A stretch of 64,000 bases of DNA from Streptomyces sp. NRRL S-646. Lineage in GTDB: Bacteria; Actinomycetota; Actinomycetes; Streptomycetales; Streptomycetaceae. Below, piece after piece: positions 1 through 8,218 of the stretch. The notes beneath the pieces were generated by a model, which saw only the letters and a list, made by a program, of their open reading frames with translations, had not been told where the DNA came from and ran no database searches. Made by a program: the position numbers and the translations under genes. Position 1 is the stretch's first letter. Every line of letters begins with the position of its first letter. The stretch is taken from positions 1 to 64,000 of the forward strand of contig NZ_JODC01000015.1 in assembly GCF_000720765.1 (NCBI RefSeq), given 5' to 3'.

Positions 1-81
1 ATTCCGAACCCGGAAGCTAAGCCTTACAGCGCCGATGGTACTGCAGGGGGGACCCTGTGGGAGAGTAGGACGCCGCCGAAC
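1..81 (+). rRNA. rrf: 5S ribosomal RNA, 3' part
   Basis: The first bases match the middle and 3' end of an actinobacterial 5S rRNA, including the conserved CCGAACCCGGAAG block and the closing stretch GAGAGTAGGACGCCGCCGAAC-like end. The 5' third lies outside the window, so an rRNA operon must end here. A strong terminator follows 10 bases later. The exact mature 3' end (80-82) is not certain. Confidence 0.95.
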
Positions 82-90
82 AAAATTTGA

Positions 91-123
91 GAAAACCCCG
101 CACCATTTTGGTGCGGGGTTTTC
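91..123 (+). terminator. rRNA operon terminator
   Basis: Perfect 15-base inverted repeat (GAAAACCCCGCACCA, loop TTT, complement) ending in a T tract. It sits just after the 5S gene. Because the arms are flanked by A and T runs on both sides it could also stop the convergent DUF58 operon ending at 171. Confidence 0.93.
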
Positions 124-170
124 TGCATTTCAGGGCTTAGGTCGCGGGCCCTTCAAAGAGGGCCCTCCTC

Positions 171-1481
171 TTACAGACGACCCGCCGCCTTCAAGGCCAG
201 ATACGCATCTGCCAGTGCCGGCGCCAGTTCTTCGGGAGTCTCGTCGACGACCGTGACTCCGTGACGGCGGAGCTGCTCCGCGGTGCGGTGGCGGTCACTT
301 TGGGCCTGGGCAGCGGCTGCAGCTTCGTAGATGGCCTCGGTGTTTCCACGGGCGTTCGCCATACGGGCGATGTATGGGTCCGCTACCGATGCCATCAGAA
401 TGGTGTGGCGCTGGGTGAGTTGAGAGAGCACCGGAAGCAGACCTTCCTCCACGGGGGCCGCATCGAGGCTTGTGAGCAGCACGATGAGTGAGCGGCGGGG
501 GGCCGTGCGGAGTGCGGTGGCTGTCAGGCCTCGGGCATCCAGTTCGACCAGTTCGGGTTCAAGCGTGGCCATCGCGTTGACCAGGGACGGGAGGACATCG
601 CGTGCTGTGCGGCCCTGGACGAGGGCGCGTACCCGGCGGTCGTAGGCGAGCAGGTCCACCCGGTCGCCGGCGCGTGAAGCGAGTGCTGCCAGGAGCAGGG
701 CCGCGTCCATAGAAGCGTCGAGGCGGGGGGCGTCCCCCACGCGGCCGGCTGAGGTGCGGCCCGTGTCCAGGACGATCAGGATGTGACGGTCGCGTTCGGG
801 TCGCCATGTGCGCACGGCAACCGTGGACTGGCGGGCCGTCGCACGCCAGTCGATGGAGCGGGTGTCGTCGCCTGGTACGTACTCGCGCAGGCTGTCGAAT
901 TCTGTCCCCTCGCCGCGAGTGAGCACGCTGGTGCGGCCGTCCAGCTCGCGGAGGCGTGCGAGTTTCGATGGCAGGTGCTTGCGGCTGGTGAAGGGGGGCA
1001 GGACGCGTACTGTCCAAGGGACCTGGTGGCTGCCTTGGCGTGAGAACAGACCGAGCGGGCCGTAGGAGCGGATCGTTACGCGGTCTGCCTGACGGTCGCC
1101 GCGGCGGCTGGGGCGTAGACGGGTGGTGGCGCGGCGGCGTTCGCCTGCAGGCACGGTCAGGCGGTGGCGGGAGGCCGCGAACTCTGTGCCGGGCTGCCAG
1201 CTGCTGGGGGGCCAGGCGTCGCGCAGGCGGGCACGCAGGAGGCGGCGCGATGGATTGGTGACGGTGAGGGTTACGTCGGCGGCCTCGCCCAGGCGGACGG
1301 ACGTGTCCCCGGAGCGGGTCAGGCCTAGGCGCCGTACCGGTGCTGCGAGGGCGAAGTCGCAGGCGCAGGCCAAGGCCAGGGGACCGTTCACGGCGAGGAT
1401 GCCCGTCCAGCTGGGGTCCCAGATTCCGACGGGGAGGGAGCCGAGGGCCGCGAGGAGCGCGGCGCGTCCGGTGAGTGCCAT
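171..1481 (-). CDS. DUF58 domain-containing protein
   Basis: 436 residues. Two hydrophobic segments at the N-terminus (about 5-45) are followed by a beta-rich region. The DUF58 core with the motif GxEFDSLREYVPGDDxRxIDWRATAR lies at about 190-225, and a von Willebrand factor A-like half follows (ILIVLDTGRTSAG). DUF58 proteins are membrane-anchored partners of MoxR AAA+ ATPases, and the MoxR gene lies directly upstream: the ATG overlaps its TGA by one base, so translation is probably coupled. It is the last gene of a five-gene operon. Family assignment is firm; the cellular role (often linked to assembly or stress of envelope proteins) is inferred. Confidence 0.9.
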   Translation of the reverse strand: MALTGRAALLAALGSLPVGIWDPSWTGILAVNGPLALACACDFALAAPVRRLGLTRSGDTSVRLGEAADVTLTVTNPSRRLLRARLRDAWPPSSWQPGTEFAASRHRLTVPAGERRRATTRLRPSRRGDRQADRVTIRSYGPLGLFSRQGSHQVPWTVRVLPPFTSRKHLPSKLARLRELDGRTSVLTRGEGTEFDSLREYVPGDDTRSIDWRATARQSTVAVRTWRPERDRHILIVLDTGRTSAGRVGDAPRLDASMDAALLLAALASRAGDRVDLLAYDRRVRALVQGRTARDVLPSLVNAMATLEPELVELDARGLTATALRTAPRRSLIVLLTSLDAAPVEEGLLPVLSQLTQRHTILMASVADPYIARMANARGNTEAIYEAAAAAQAQSDRHRTAEQLRRHGVTVVDETPEELAPALADAYLALKAAGRL

Positions 1482-2473
1482 CAGCGGGGGACGGGGACGT
1501 GGGCGAGGATTGCGTTGATGACGGAGTCTGCCGTGACGCCTTCCATCTCTGCCTCGGGGCGGAGTTGTACGCGGTGTCGGAGAGTGGGGAGCGCCAGGGC
1601 CTTGACGTCGTCGGGGATGACGTAGTCACGGCCCGTGAGCCATGCCCAGGCGCGCGAGGTGGCAAGGAGGGCCGTGGCGCCGCGTGGGGAGACGCCCAGG
1701 GCGAGGGACGGCGACTCGCGGGTTGCCCGGCAGATGTCCACCACGTAGGCGGTGATTTCCGGGGAGATGGCTGTCTTGGCGACCGCGGCGCGGGCGGCCT
1801 CCAAGTCGGCCCCGCCGGCCACGGGGCGTACCCCGGCGGCGCGCAGGTCGCGCGGATTGAAGCCCTCGGCGTGTCGGGTGAGGACGTCGATCTCGTCCTG
1901 GCGGGAGGGGAGAGGAACCGTCAGTTTGAGGAGGAAACGGTCCAGTTGGGCTTCAGGGAGGGGGTATGTGCCCTCGTATTCGACCGGGTTCTGGGTTGCG
2001 GCGACCAGGAAGGGGTCGGGGAGAGGGCGCGGGGTGCCGTCGACCGTGACCTGGCGTTCCTCCATGGCTTCCAGGAGGGACGACTGGGTCTTCGGGGGCG
2101 TGCGGTTGATCTCGTCGGCCAGGAGGAGGTTGGTGAAGACCGGTCCGGGCTGGAACGAGAACTCGGCGGTGCGAGTGTCGTAGACCAGCGAGCCCGTGAC
2201 GTCGCTCGGCATCAGGTCGGGGGTGAACTGCACGCGCTTCGTGTCGAGTTCGAGTGCGGAGGCGAGGGCGCGTACGAGCAACGTTTTGGCGACCCCGGGG
2301 ACTCCTTCCAGTAGTACATGTCCGCGGCAGAGGAGGGCGACGACGAGGCCGGTCACGGCGGGGTCCTGGCCGACCACGGCTTTGGCGATCTCGGCGCGCA
2401 GGGCTTCCAGGGAGGCTCGGGCTTTGCCCGGGTCCCCGGTGTGCCCGGCGTTGTCAGTGGTCGGGTCCATCAT
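1481..2473 (-). CDS. MoxR family AAA+ ATPase
   Basis: 330 residues from ATGATG at 2473; the frame stays open far upstream, but the start is set by the ATGA overlap with the preceding DUF4350 gene. Visible motifs are AVVGQDPAV near the N-terminus, Walker A (GVPGVAKT) at about 50, Walker B-like LLADEINR, the ATQNP sensor and EAQLDRF arginine-finger region. MoxR ATPases are thought to act as chaperones that assemble or activate complexes together with VWA/DUF58 partners; the DUF58 gene follows immediately. The length is normal for the family. Confidence 0.93.
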   Translation of the reverse strand: MMDPTTDNAGHTGDPGKARASLEALRAEIAKAVVGQDPAVTGLVVALLCRGHVLLEGVPGVAKTLLVRALASALELDTKRVQFTPDLMPSDVTGSLVYDTRTAEFSFQPGPVFTNLLLADEINRTPPKTQSSLLEAMEERQVTVDGTPRPLPDPFLVAATQNPVEYEGTYPLPEAQLDRFLLKLTVPLPSRQDEIDVLTRHAEGFNPRDLRAAGVRPVAGGADLEAARAAVAKTAISPEITAYVVDICRATRESPSLALGVSPRGATALLATSRAWAWLTGRDYVIPDDVKALALPTLRHRVQLRPEAEMEGVTADSVINAILAHVPVPR

Positions 2474-3666
2474 GGACGGCGTACCTCTCTTTCGAGGGCG
2501 TCGAGTTGGTCGGCGAGGGCGATGAGAGCCGCGTCGTCGCTGGGTGGCGGGCCGAAGAGGAGGGAGTTCAGGGTCTGTCCGTCGCTGTGGAGGTGGGCGG
2601 ACAGGGCGGGGAGCAGGGCCTCGGGCGCGTGCGCCTGGGCGGCGGGGACGCCGACGAGGGGGGCGAGGCGGGTGCGGGTGGTGGAGCGAAGAGCGGCGGC
2701 CGCGCGGTCGCGGGCGTTCGCCTTGCGGTAGAGACGAGCGCGGCCTTCGACGGTTTCGGAGGCGCGGATCGCCACGGGGAGTTTTTCGGGCACGAGGGGG
2801 CCCAGCCGGCGTGCCCGCCAGAAGGCTGCGAGGGCTGCCGCGACGAAGAGTTGCAGTGTGCCCCAGAGCCAGCCGGAAGGGACCAGGTCGAAGAAGCCTT
2901 TTTCGTCGCCGGTGTCGGTGGCGGAGCTGTCGGAAAGCGTGGGGAGGTACCAGACCAGATGGGGGCGGGAGCCGAGGAGTTGGAGGGCGAGCGAGGCGTT
3001 GCCCTCCTTGTCGAGGCGTTCGTTGAAGAGGATGTCGGGCGCACCGAGGACGACGGTGTCGCCGTCTCCGGAGGTCTCCGGGATGCGCAGGAGGGTGGCC
3101 AGGCGCTCGCTGCGGTAGCACTCGTCGGCGCCGAGGCGTGTGGTGGTGTAGCGGATGCCGCCCGTGTCTGCGGTGCCCGCGCGGCGGGCGGCGGGCAGTT
3201 GGCAGTCGGGGGAGAGCATCGAGTCGAGGCTGGTGGCGGGGTCCGCGGTGACGCCGGGGGCAAGTTTCTCGACGGACGAGCTGCCTGGGGCGATGAGTAC
3301 GGTGCGGCCACCGGAGTGTGCGGTCGCGGAGTGCAACTTGGCCTGTTGACGGTGTGTCAACAGGTCGGGGAGGGCGACCAGGAGGGTTGTGTCCGGGGCG
3401 GCTGCGGCGCGCGCCCCGTCCAGAGTGGTGACCACGCGCGTGGACACGCCGCGGTCGGCGAGGAGTTCGGCGACGGCGCGGCTGCCGTAGGGGTCGACGG
3501 ACCGTGGGTCGAGTTCGCCGTGCCGGGTGTCGGAGCGGATCACGGCGATCACGACGGCCGCTGCCAGGAGGAGCACGACGGCGAGTGCGATGCCGCGTGC
3601 GCGGGTCCACACCTGGCGTGCGGTGGGCGAGGCCGAGGTGGACGGGAGCATGACCTCGGTCGTCAT
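2470..3666 (-). CDS. DUF4350 domain-containing membrane protein
   Basis: 398 residues. A transmembrane helix at about 26-44 is followed by the DUF4350 region (SVDPYGSRAVAELLADRGV, then a Rossmann-like alpha/beta stretch with TLLVALPD and TVLIAPG), a second helix near 265-285 (LQLFVAAALAAFWRARRLGPLV) and a cytosolic tail. This family is a regular member of MoxR-DUF58-DUF4129 operons in actinomycetes. The start ATG overlaps the TGA of the DUF4129 gene and the stop overlaps the MoxR start, giving coupled translation. The molecular role is unknown. Confidence 0.85.
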   Translation of the reverse strand: MTTEVMLPSTSASPTARQVWTRARGIALAVVLLLAAAVVIAVIRSDTRHGELDPRSVDPYGSRAVAELLADRGVSTRVVTTLDGARAAAAPDTTLLVALPDLLTHRQQAKLHSATAHSGGRTVLIAPGSSSVEKLAPGVTADPATSLDSMLSPDCQLPAARRAGTADTGGIRYTTTRLGADECYRSERLATLLRIPETSGDGDTVVLGAPDILFNERLDKEGNASLALQLLGSRPHLVWYLPTLSDSSATDTGDEKGFFDLVPSGWLWGTLQLFVAAALAAFWRARRLGPLVPEKLPVAIRASETVEGRARLYRKANARDRAAAALRSTTRTRLAPLVGVPAAQAHAPEALLPALSAHLHSDGQTLNSLLFGPPPSDDAALIALADQLDALEREVRRP

Positions 3667-4448
3667 CCGGCGGCTCCCTGGCGGGCGTTGTGGGCTGTGC
3701 TGGACCTGCTGCTCGCGAGCTGGGGCCTGGTGCGTTCGAGATCGTGGTCGAGTTCGGCCATGCGGTGGTACGACTGCTCGCTCGCCCTTCGGCCGCCGTA
3801 TGTCACATCGTCGAAGTCCCGGGCAGCTGTGTATAGCCGGTCTCGGTGGTCGGGCAGTGCGCGGCCTGCTTCTGCGGCTGCCTCGTCCGCGGTGCGGCCG
3901 GGGCGGATGTCGAGGAGTGCGCGCTCCTCGAGGGAGCGGACGATGCCGCGCATGCGTTCCTGGACAGCTTGGTTCCAGTGGCCCTGGGCGGCGTGTGCCT
4001 CGGCGGCCGCGCGGTGTTCGGTGGCGCTGCGGGGACGGTCGTCGAACAGGGTGGCGGACGAGGCGGGTTTACGCCGTGGTGTGCCCAACCGCCACCACAG
4101 CGCGCCCAGCAACGCGAGGACGGCCACGATGACGACTACCAGGCCGAGTGTGCCTCTGGGCGTCGCGGTCGCCGCCGAGCCGAACAGCTTGTCGACCCAG
4201 TCCCAGAAGGCGTTCAGGGCACGCTGGAACAGGCTGGGGTCGTTCTCGTGGTACATGCGCTTCGACAGCTCGCGACGGGCTGCCTCACGTGCAGGATCCC
4301 GAGGGATCGTCACCGGCGGTTCGTCGCCGGAGTGCGCCAGTGACAAGACGTATGTGTCGGCGGCGCGCCGCAGCGTTCGTACGGCCGATTCTGCGGCGCG
4401 CGGCAGGACCGTCGGCACCGCTGTGAGAACTCCCCCCGTCATGCTCAC
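3663..4448 (-). CDS. DUF4129 domain-containing protein
   Basis: 261 residues from a GTG at 4448. This start is preferred because GGGAGG lies 8 bases upstream; an ATG two codons later would be too far from it. An N-terminal amphipathic part is followed by one clear helix (GTLGLVVVIVAVLALLGALWW, about 110-130 of the product). A cytosolic DUF4129 domain comes next, with RxxGIVRSLEERALLDxRPGRTADE and FDDVTYGGRxA motifs. DUF4129 is found with MoxR/DUF58 modules and is sometimes fused to transglutaminase-like domains; here it stands alone. Confidence 0.88.
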   Translation of the reverse strand: MSMTGGVLTAVPTVLPRAAESAVRTLRRAADTYVLSLAHSGDEPPVTIPRDPAREAARRELSKRMYHENDPSLFQRALNAFWDWVDKLFGSAATATPRGTLGLVVVIVAVLALLGALWWRLGTPRRKPASSATLFDDRPRSATEHRAAAEAHAAQGHWNQAVQERMRGIVRSLEERALLDIRPGRTADEAAAEAGRALPDHRDRLYTAARDFDDVTYGGRRASEQSYHRMAELDHDLERTRPQLASSRSSTAHNARQGAAG

Positions 4449-4452
4449 CGCA

Positions 4453-5814
4453 TCAGCCTCCCGAGCCGGCGTCGGCGCCGTAGCCCTGGACACCGGCGGC
4501 GCGGGCCAACTCGAGATCCAGGGCTTCGCGGCGGATGCGTTGGTCGATGTAGAGGAGCACGGTGACGCCGGCGTTGATCGGGAAAGTGATCATGGAGCCG
4601 ATCACCGAGCCGACGCCGCTGATGATGAGGAAGGTCCAGCCGAGGTTGTTGCCCTCACCGTTGAGGAAGCCGACGACGCCGTCGCCGCCGAGCGCTGCGG
4701 CGAGGAAAGTGAAGGGGATGACGACGATCGCCGAGATGATGTTCGCGATGATTCCGGCGAGCAACTGGATGCCGAAGACACGCCACCAGGAGCCTCGGAC
4801 GAGCTTCGCGGATCGGCTCATCGACTTCAGAACGCCCTGTTTCTCCAGCATCAGTGCGGGCGACGCCAGGGAGAAGCGGATCATCAGCCACAGGGCGACG
4901 ACGCCGGCGGCGAGGCCGCCCAGGACGGCGAGTGCGACACCCGCGTCGGTGTTCCCGAAGACCGCCACGAGGATGCCGGGCAGCGCGCCCCCGAAGACAA
5001 TCGTGGCGGCGATGAGAGGCAACAGGAGGATCAGGCCGAACAGTTTCAGGACCTGGGGGCGGGCGTCGCGCCAGGCCTCGCCGGTGGTCACCGGGCGGCC
5101 GAGGACCGCACGGCTGGTGACGGTGGTGAGCAGGGCGGTCGCGGCGACTGTGGCGACCAGAGAGATCAGGAAGACCGCACCGGAGCTGAGCATGACCTCG
5201 CCCATGGCGCGGGTCAGTTCGCCGGCGGTGGCGCTCGGGTCGTCGAGGGCCGCGGTGCTGGTGTCGTTGAGTACCAGGCCCTGGAGCAGGATGACGAGGA
5301 CCTCGGTAACCACCGCGACGGTCAGGGAGATGCCCAGCACTGTGCGCCAGTAGGTGCGCATGGTGGAGACGGCGCCGTCGAGGATCTCGCCCACGCCGAG
5401 CGGGCGGAGCGGAATGACGCCGGGCTTGGCGGCCGGTGGGGGGCCGCCCCAGCCGCCGCCCCATGCGGGGTATCCGGGAGTGCCGTAGGCCTGGAAGCCG
5501 CCCGGACCGTGGCCACCTGGGCCAGGGGGAGGCTGGGTGCCCCAGCCGGGGCTGGGCGGTGGGGGTGGCGGAGCAGCGCGGCCGGAACCGGCGGAACCGG
5601 CGGGCGCGGACCACTGGCCGGGTGGCGGCTGCTGCTTGGACCACTGCGAGCCGGGGCCCTGCGGGTCAGGAGTGTCCTGCGGGTCGGGGCCGGACTGGTC
5701 CGCGGGCTCCGCGGGGCCGGGGCGGTCGGTGGGCCCGGCAGGGCCGGACGCGCCGGGCTCCTGCCCGTCGGACGGGGCAGATCCGGGCGAGGCCCAGCCC
5801 GGAGTGTCTTTCAT
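4453..5814 (-). CDS. Polytopic membrane protein with proline-rich N-terminus
   Basis: 453 residues. Residues 1-140 are rich in Pro and Gly and probably cytosolic and disordered. From PLRPLGVGEILDGAVSTMRTYW onward there are about six hydrophobic segments. The LGVGEILDGA(F/V) motif is typical of actinobacterial proteins annotated with a glycerophosphodiester phosphodiesterase-type membrane domain, but no catalytic phosphodiesterase domain is present. It is the first gene of the MoxR operon, 4 bases before the DUF4129 gene, so it is probably the membrane scaffold for that module. The function is inferred from context only. Confidence 0.8.
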   Translation of the reverse strand: MKDTPGWASPGSAPSDGQEPGASGPAGPTDRPGPAEPADQSGPDPQDTPDPQGPGSQWSKQQPPPGQWSAPAGSAGSGRAAPPPPPPSPGWGTQPPPGPGGHGPGGFQAYGTPGYPAWGGGWGGPPPAAKPGVIPLRPLGVGEILDGAVSTMRTYWRTVLGISLTVAVVTEVLVILLQGLVLNDTSTAALDDPSATAGELTRAMGEVMLSSGAVFLISLVATVAATALLTTVTSRAVLGRPVTTGEAWRDARPQVLKLFGLILLLPLIAATIVFGGALPGILVAVFGNTDAGVALAVLGGLAAGVVALWLMIRFSLASPALMLEKQGVLKSMSRSAKLVRGSWWRVFGIQLLAGIIANIISAIVVIPFTFLAAALGGDGVVGFLNGEGNNLGWTFLIISGVGSVIGSMITFPINAGVTVLLYIDQRIRREALDLELARAAGVQGYGADAGSGG

Positions 5815-5954
5815 CGTTGCTCCTTCACGGTGCCCGTCCGCGGTCGCGGCGGCAGGTTGGCAGCCATCGTGCCATGGGGTGGTCGCCGAGGTACCGGCCG
5901 CGGTATGGGCTGCACACCTTCAATTGTCTGCCGGATAACGGGCAGACTGACCGC

Positions 5955-7103
5955 ATGGCTGATCAGTACGCGCAATCCGGCGAAGACAGCAGTCCGAACG
6001 AGATACCGGCGATCCGCTGGGAGGAGCCACCAGAAGGGCCCGTACTGGTACTTCTCGACCAGACGAGGCTGCCGGCCGAGGAAGTCGAGCGGGTTTGCAC
6101 GGACGCGCCCGCGCTGGTGGAGGCGATCCGTTCACTGGCTGTGCGCGGGGCGCCGCTGCTCGGCATCGCGGGAGCGTACGGTGTCGCGCTCGCCGCCACG
6201 CGCGGCTTCGACGTGGACGAGGCCGCAACCGCGCTGGCAGGTGCCCGGCCCACTGCGGTGAATCTTGCTGTCGGTGTGCGCAGGGCCCAGGCCGCCTACC
6301 GGGCCGAGTACGCCAGCAGTGGCGATGCCAGGCAGGCTGCTGCGGCGGCGCTTGCCGCGGCGCGTCGGCTGCACAAGGAGGATGCCGAGGCCAGTGCCCG
6401 TATGGCCGAGTGCGGGCTGACACTTCTCGACGAGCTGCTGCCCGGTGGCGGGCACCGGATCCTCACCCACTGCAACACCGGGGCGCTGGTGTCGGGCGGG
6501 GAGGGGACTGCGTTCGCGGTGGCGCTCGCCGCGCACCGCGCGGGGAGGTTGCGGCGGCTGTGGGTGGACGAAACGCGTCCGTTGCTGCAGGGCGCTCGCC
6601 TGACCGCTTATGAGGCGGCGCGCAGCGGTATGGCGTACACGTTGCTCACGGACAACGCGGCGGGCTCGCTCTTCGCGGCCGGCGAGGTGGACGCGGTGCT
6701 GATAGGGGCGGACCGGATTGCCGCCGACGGTTCTGTGGCGAACAAGGTGGGGAGCTATCCGCTTGCGGTGCTCGCGCGGTACCACCATGTGCCGTTCATC
6801 GTGGTGGCACCGCTGACGACGGTGGATCCGGACACCCCTGACGGGGCCTCCATCGAGGTCGAGCAGCGGCCCGGCCATGAGGTGACCGAGGTCACAGCAC
6901 CTCAGGTGCCGATGGCGGGAGCGGAAGCAGGAGGCGGGGTTCCGGTGGCGCCCCTGGGGACCCAGGCGTACAACCCGGCGTTCGATGTGACGCCGCCCGA
7001 GCTGGTGACCGCGATCGTCACGGAGGAGGGTGTCGTTTCGCCCGTGACCGCTGAGGCTCTTGCGGAGCTCTGTGCGAGGTCGCGCGAGGTGACGATCGGC
7101 TAA
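5955..7103 (+). CDS. mtnA: S-methyl-5-thioribose-1-phosphate isomerase
   Basis: 382 residues from ATG (MADQYAQSG); the frame is open far upstream, but homology starts here. The motifs of the MtnA/eIF2B-like family are clear: SLAVRGAPLLGIAGAYG near 60-75, THCNTGAL with the active-site Cys, DETRPLLQGARLTAYE, and VLIGADRIAADGSVANKVGSYPLA with the catalytic Asp. It isomerises methylthioribose-1-phosphate to methylthioribulose-1-phosphate in methionine salvage, in the cytosol. No other salvage gene is adjacent. It is transcribed divergently from the MoxR operon. Confidence 0.95.
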   Translation: MADQYAQSGEDSSPNEIPAIRWEEPPEGPVLVLLDQTRLPAEEVERVCTDAPALVEAIRSLAVRGAPLLGIAGAYGVALAATRGFDVDEAATALAGARPTAVNLAVGVRRAQAAYRAEYASSGDARQAAAAALAAARRLHKEDAEASARMAECGLTLLDELLPGGGHRILTHCNTGALVSGGEGTAFAVALAAHRAGRLRRLWVDETRPLLQGARLTAYEAARSGMAYTLLTDNAAGSLFAAGEVDAVLIGADRIAADGSVANKVGSYPLAVLARYHHVPFIVVAPLTTVDPDTPDGASIEVEQRPGHEVTEVTAPQVPMAGAEAGGGVPVAPLGTQAYNPAFDVTPPELVTAIVTEEGVVSPVTAEALAELCARSREVTIG

Positions 7104-7527
7104 CGGTGCTCGGCCCGGGCGATGCGAACGACCCTCCACCTGCCCGGGCGGGCGTCTGCCGGTCGCCGCGCGACGGCCGCGCGCCCTGGGGCCAATGTGC
7201 CCGGTAGAGGTTCGAGGCCGGTAAAAGGGTGCCCCGTCTGTGAAGCGAGACGTGTTCGGCCGGCTTCGAAATAGGTCTGCCCTGAATTGCCCGTCCGTCA
7301 GTCAATAGGGTCGGGGCGGGCATGCCAAGTCGTCACGGCATCGTCGCAGCCCGGCCAGGAGCCGCTGGGCCAACCGTATGGTCAGGCTGCGCCTACCCTG
7401 GGTAGCTGACATCCGTGTCTGACATCGACGTCGCGGGACAGGGGCAGACAGTGACGGCCGAGTACGACTATCGTCACGGGCCAGTGACGCTGCTCACCTG
7501 CACCTTCGCCACCGTTATGAGAATGGG
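7104..7527 (+). promoter_or_regulatory. mtrA upstream region
   Basis: A 424-base region without a long gene. It holds a 13-base interrupted palindrome CTACCC-T-GGGTAG at 7393-7405 flanked by GTCAG and CTGAC, with a candidate -10 (TACCCT) inside it, and a short open frame that ends on the mtrA start codon (entered separately). No convincing -35 is seen. The palindrome is a candidate promoter or operator for the mtr operon; nothing else stands out. Confidence 0.4.
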
Positions 7528-7531
7528 ATGA
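7451..7531 (+). CDS. Possible leader peptide coupled to mtrA
   Basis: A 26-codon frame begins with GTG (alternative in-frame GTG at 7415), has AGGGG six bases upstream, and ends in a TGA that lies inside the ATGATG start of mtrA. The predicted peptide is MTAEYDYRHGPVTLLTCTFA followed by TVMRMG. mtrA itself has only a weak ribosome-binding site, so coupled re-initiation is possible. No regulatory hallmark such as a run of one amino acid is present. It could be chance; conservation is not known. Confidence 0.3.
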   Translation: MTAEYDYRHGPVTLLTCTFATVMRMG

Positions 7532-8217
7532 TGTCGTTTATGAAGGGACGAGTCCTTGTCGTCGACGACGACACGGCACTGGCCGAGATGCTCGGCATTG
7601 TGCTGCGTGGTGAAGGTTTTGAGCCGTCTTTCGTAGCCGACGGTGACAAGGCGCTGGCCGCATTCCGTGAGAGCAAACCCGACCTGGTGCTGCTCGACCT
7701 GATGCTGCCCGGACGGGACGGCATCGAGGTGTGCCGCCTGATCAGGGCGGAATCGGGTGTGCCGATCGTGATGCTCACGGCCAAGAGCGACACCGTCGAC
7801 GTGGTGGTCGGGCTGGAGTCGGGCGCCGACGACTACATCGTGAAGCCGTTCAAGCCGAAGGAGCTGGTCGCCCGGATCCGGGCGCGGCTGCGGAGGTCGG
7901 AGGAGCCGGCGCCGGAACAGCTGGCCATAGGTGACCTCGTCATCGACGTGGCCGGTCACTCCGTGAAGCGGGACGGACAGTCGATCGCGCTGACGCCGCT
8001 GGAGTTCGACCTGCTGGTGGCACTGGCCCGCAAGCCGTGGCAGGTGTTCACGCGTGAGGTGCTGCTCGAGCAGGTGTGGGGATACCGGCACGCTGCGGAC
8101 ACCCGGCTGGTGAATGTTCACGTGCAGCGGCTGCGCTCCAAGGTCGAGAAGGACCCGGAGCGGCCGGAGATCGTGGTGACGGTCAGGGGCGTCGGTTACA
8201 AGGCAGGGCCCAGCTGA
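7528..8217 (+). CDS. mtrA: Two-component response regulator MtrA
   Basis: 229 residues, OmpR/PhoB class. The receiver domain (about 7-120) has acidic pocket DDD at 13-15, phospho-acceptor Asp57 in LLDLMLPG, Thr in MLTAKSD and Lys in IVKPFKPKE. The C-terminal winged helix has LTPLEFDLLVALARKP and the recognition segment TRLVNVHVQRLRSKVEKDP. MtrA is an essential or global regulator of cell-wall, division and development genes in actinobacteria. A start at Met5 would also fit. mtrB follows after one base. Confidence 0.97.
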   Translation: MMSFMKGRVLVVDDDTALAEMLGIVLRGEGFEPSFVADGDKALAAFRESKPDLVLLDLMLPGRDGIEVCRLIRAESGVPIVMLTAKSDTVDVVVGLESGADDYIVKPFKPKELVARIRARLRRSEEPAPEQLAIGDLVIDVAGHSVKRDGQSIALTPLEFDLLVALARKPWQVFTREVLLEQVWGYRHAADTRLVNVHVQRLRSKVEKDPERPEIVVTVRGVGYKAGPS

Positions 8218-8218
8218 C

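Noticed and set aside
559..1665. Arg/Pro-rich 368-codon frame on the minus strand
   Set aside because: Out-of-frame shadow of the DUF58 gene with typical Arg/Pro composition.
2254..6261. Open frame of 1335 codons on the plus strand
   Set aside because: It lies antisense to the MoxR operon genes, which have clear domains and overlaps; long antisense frames are normal at this GC content.
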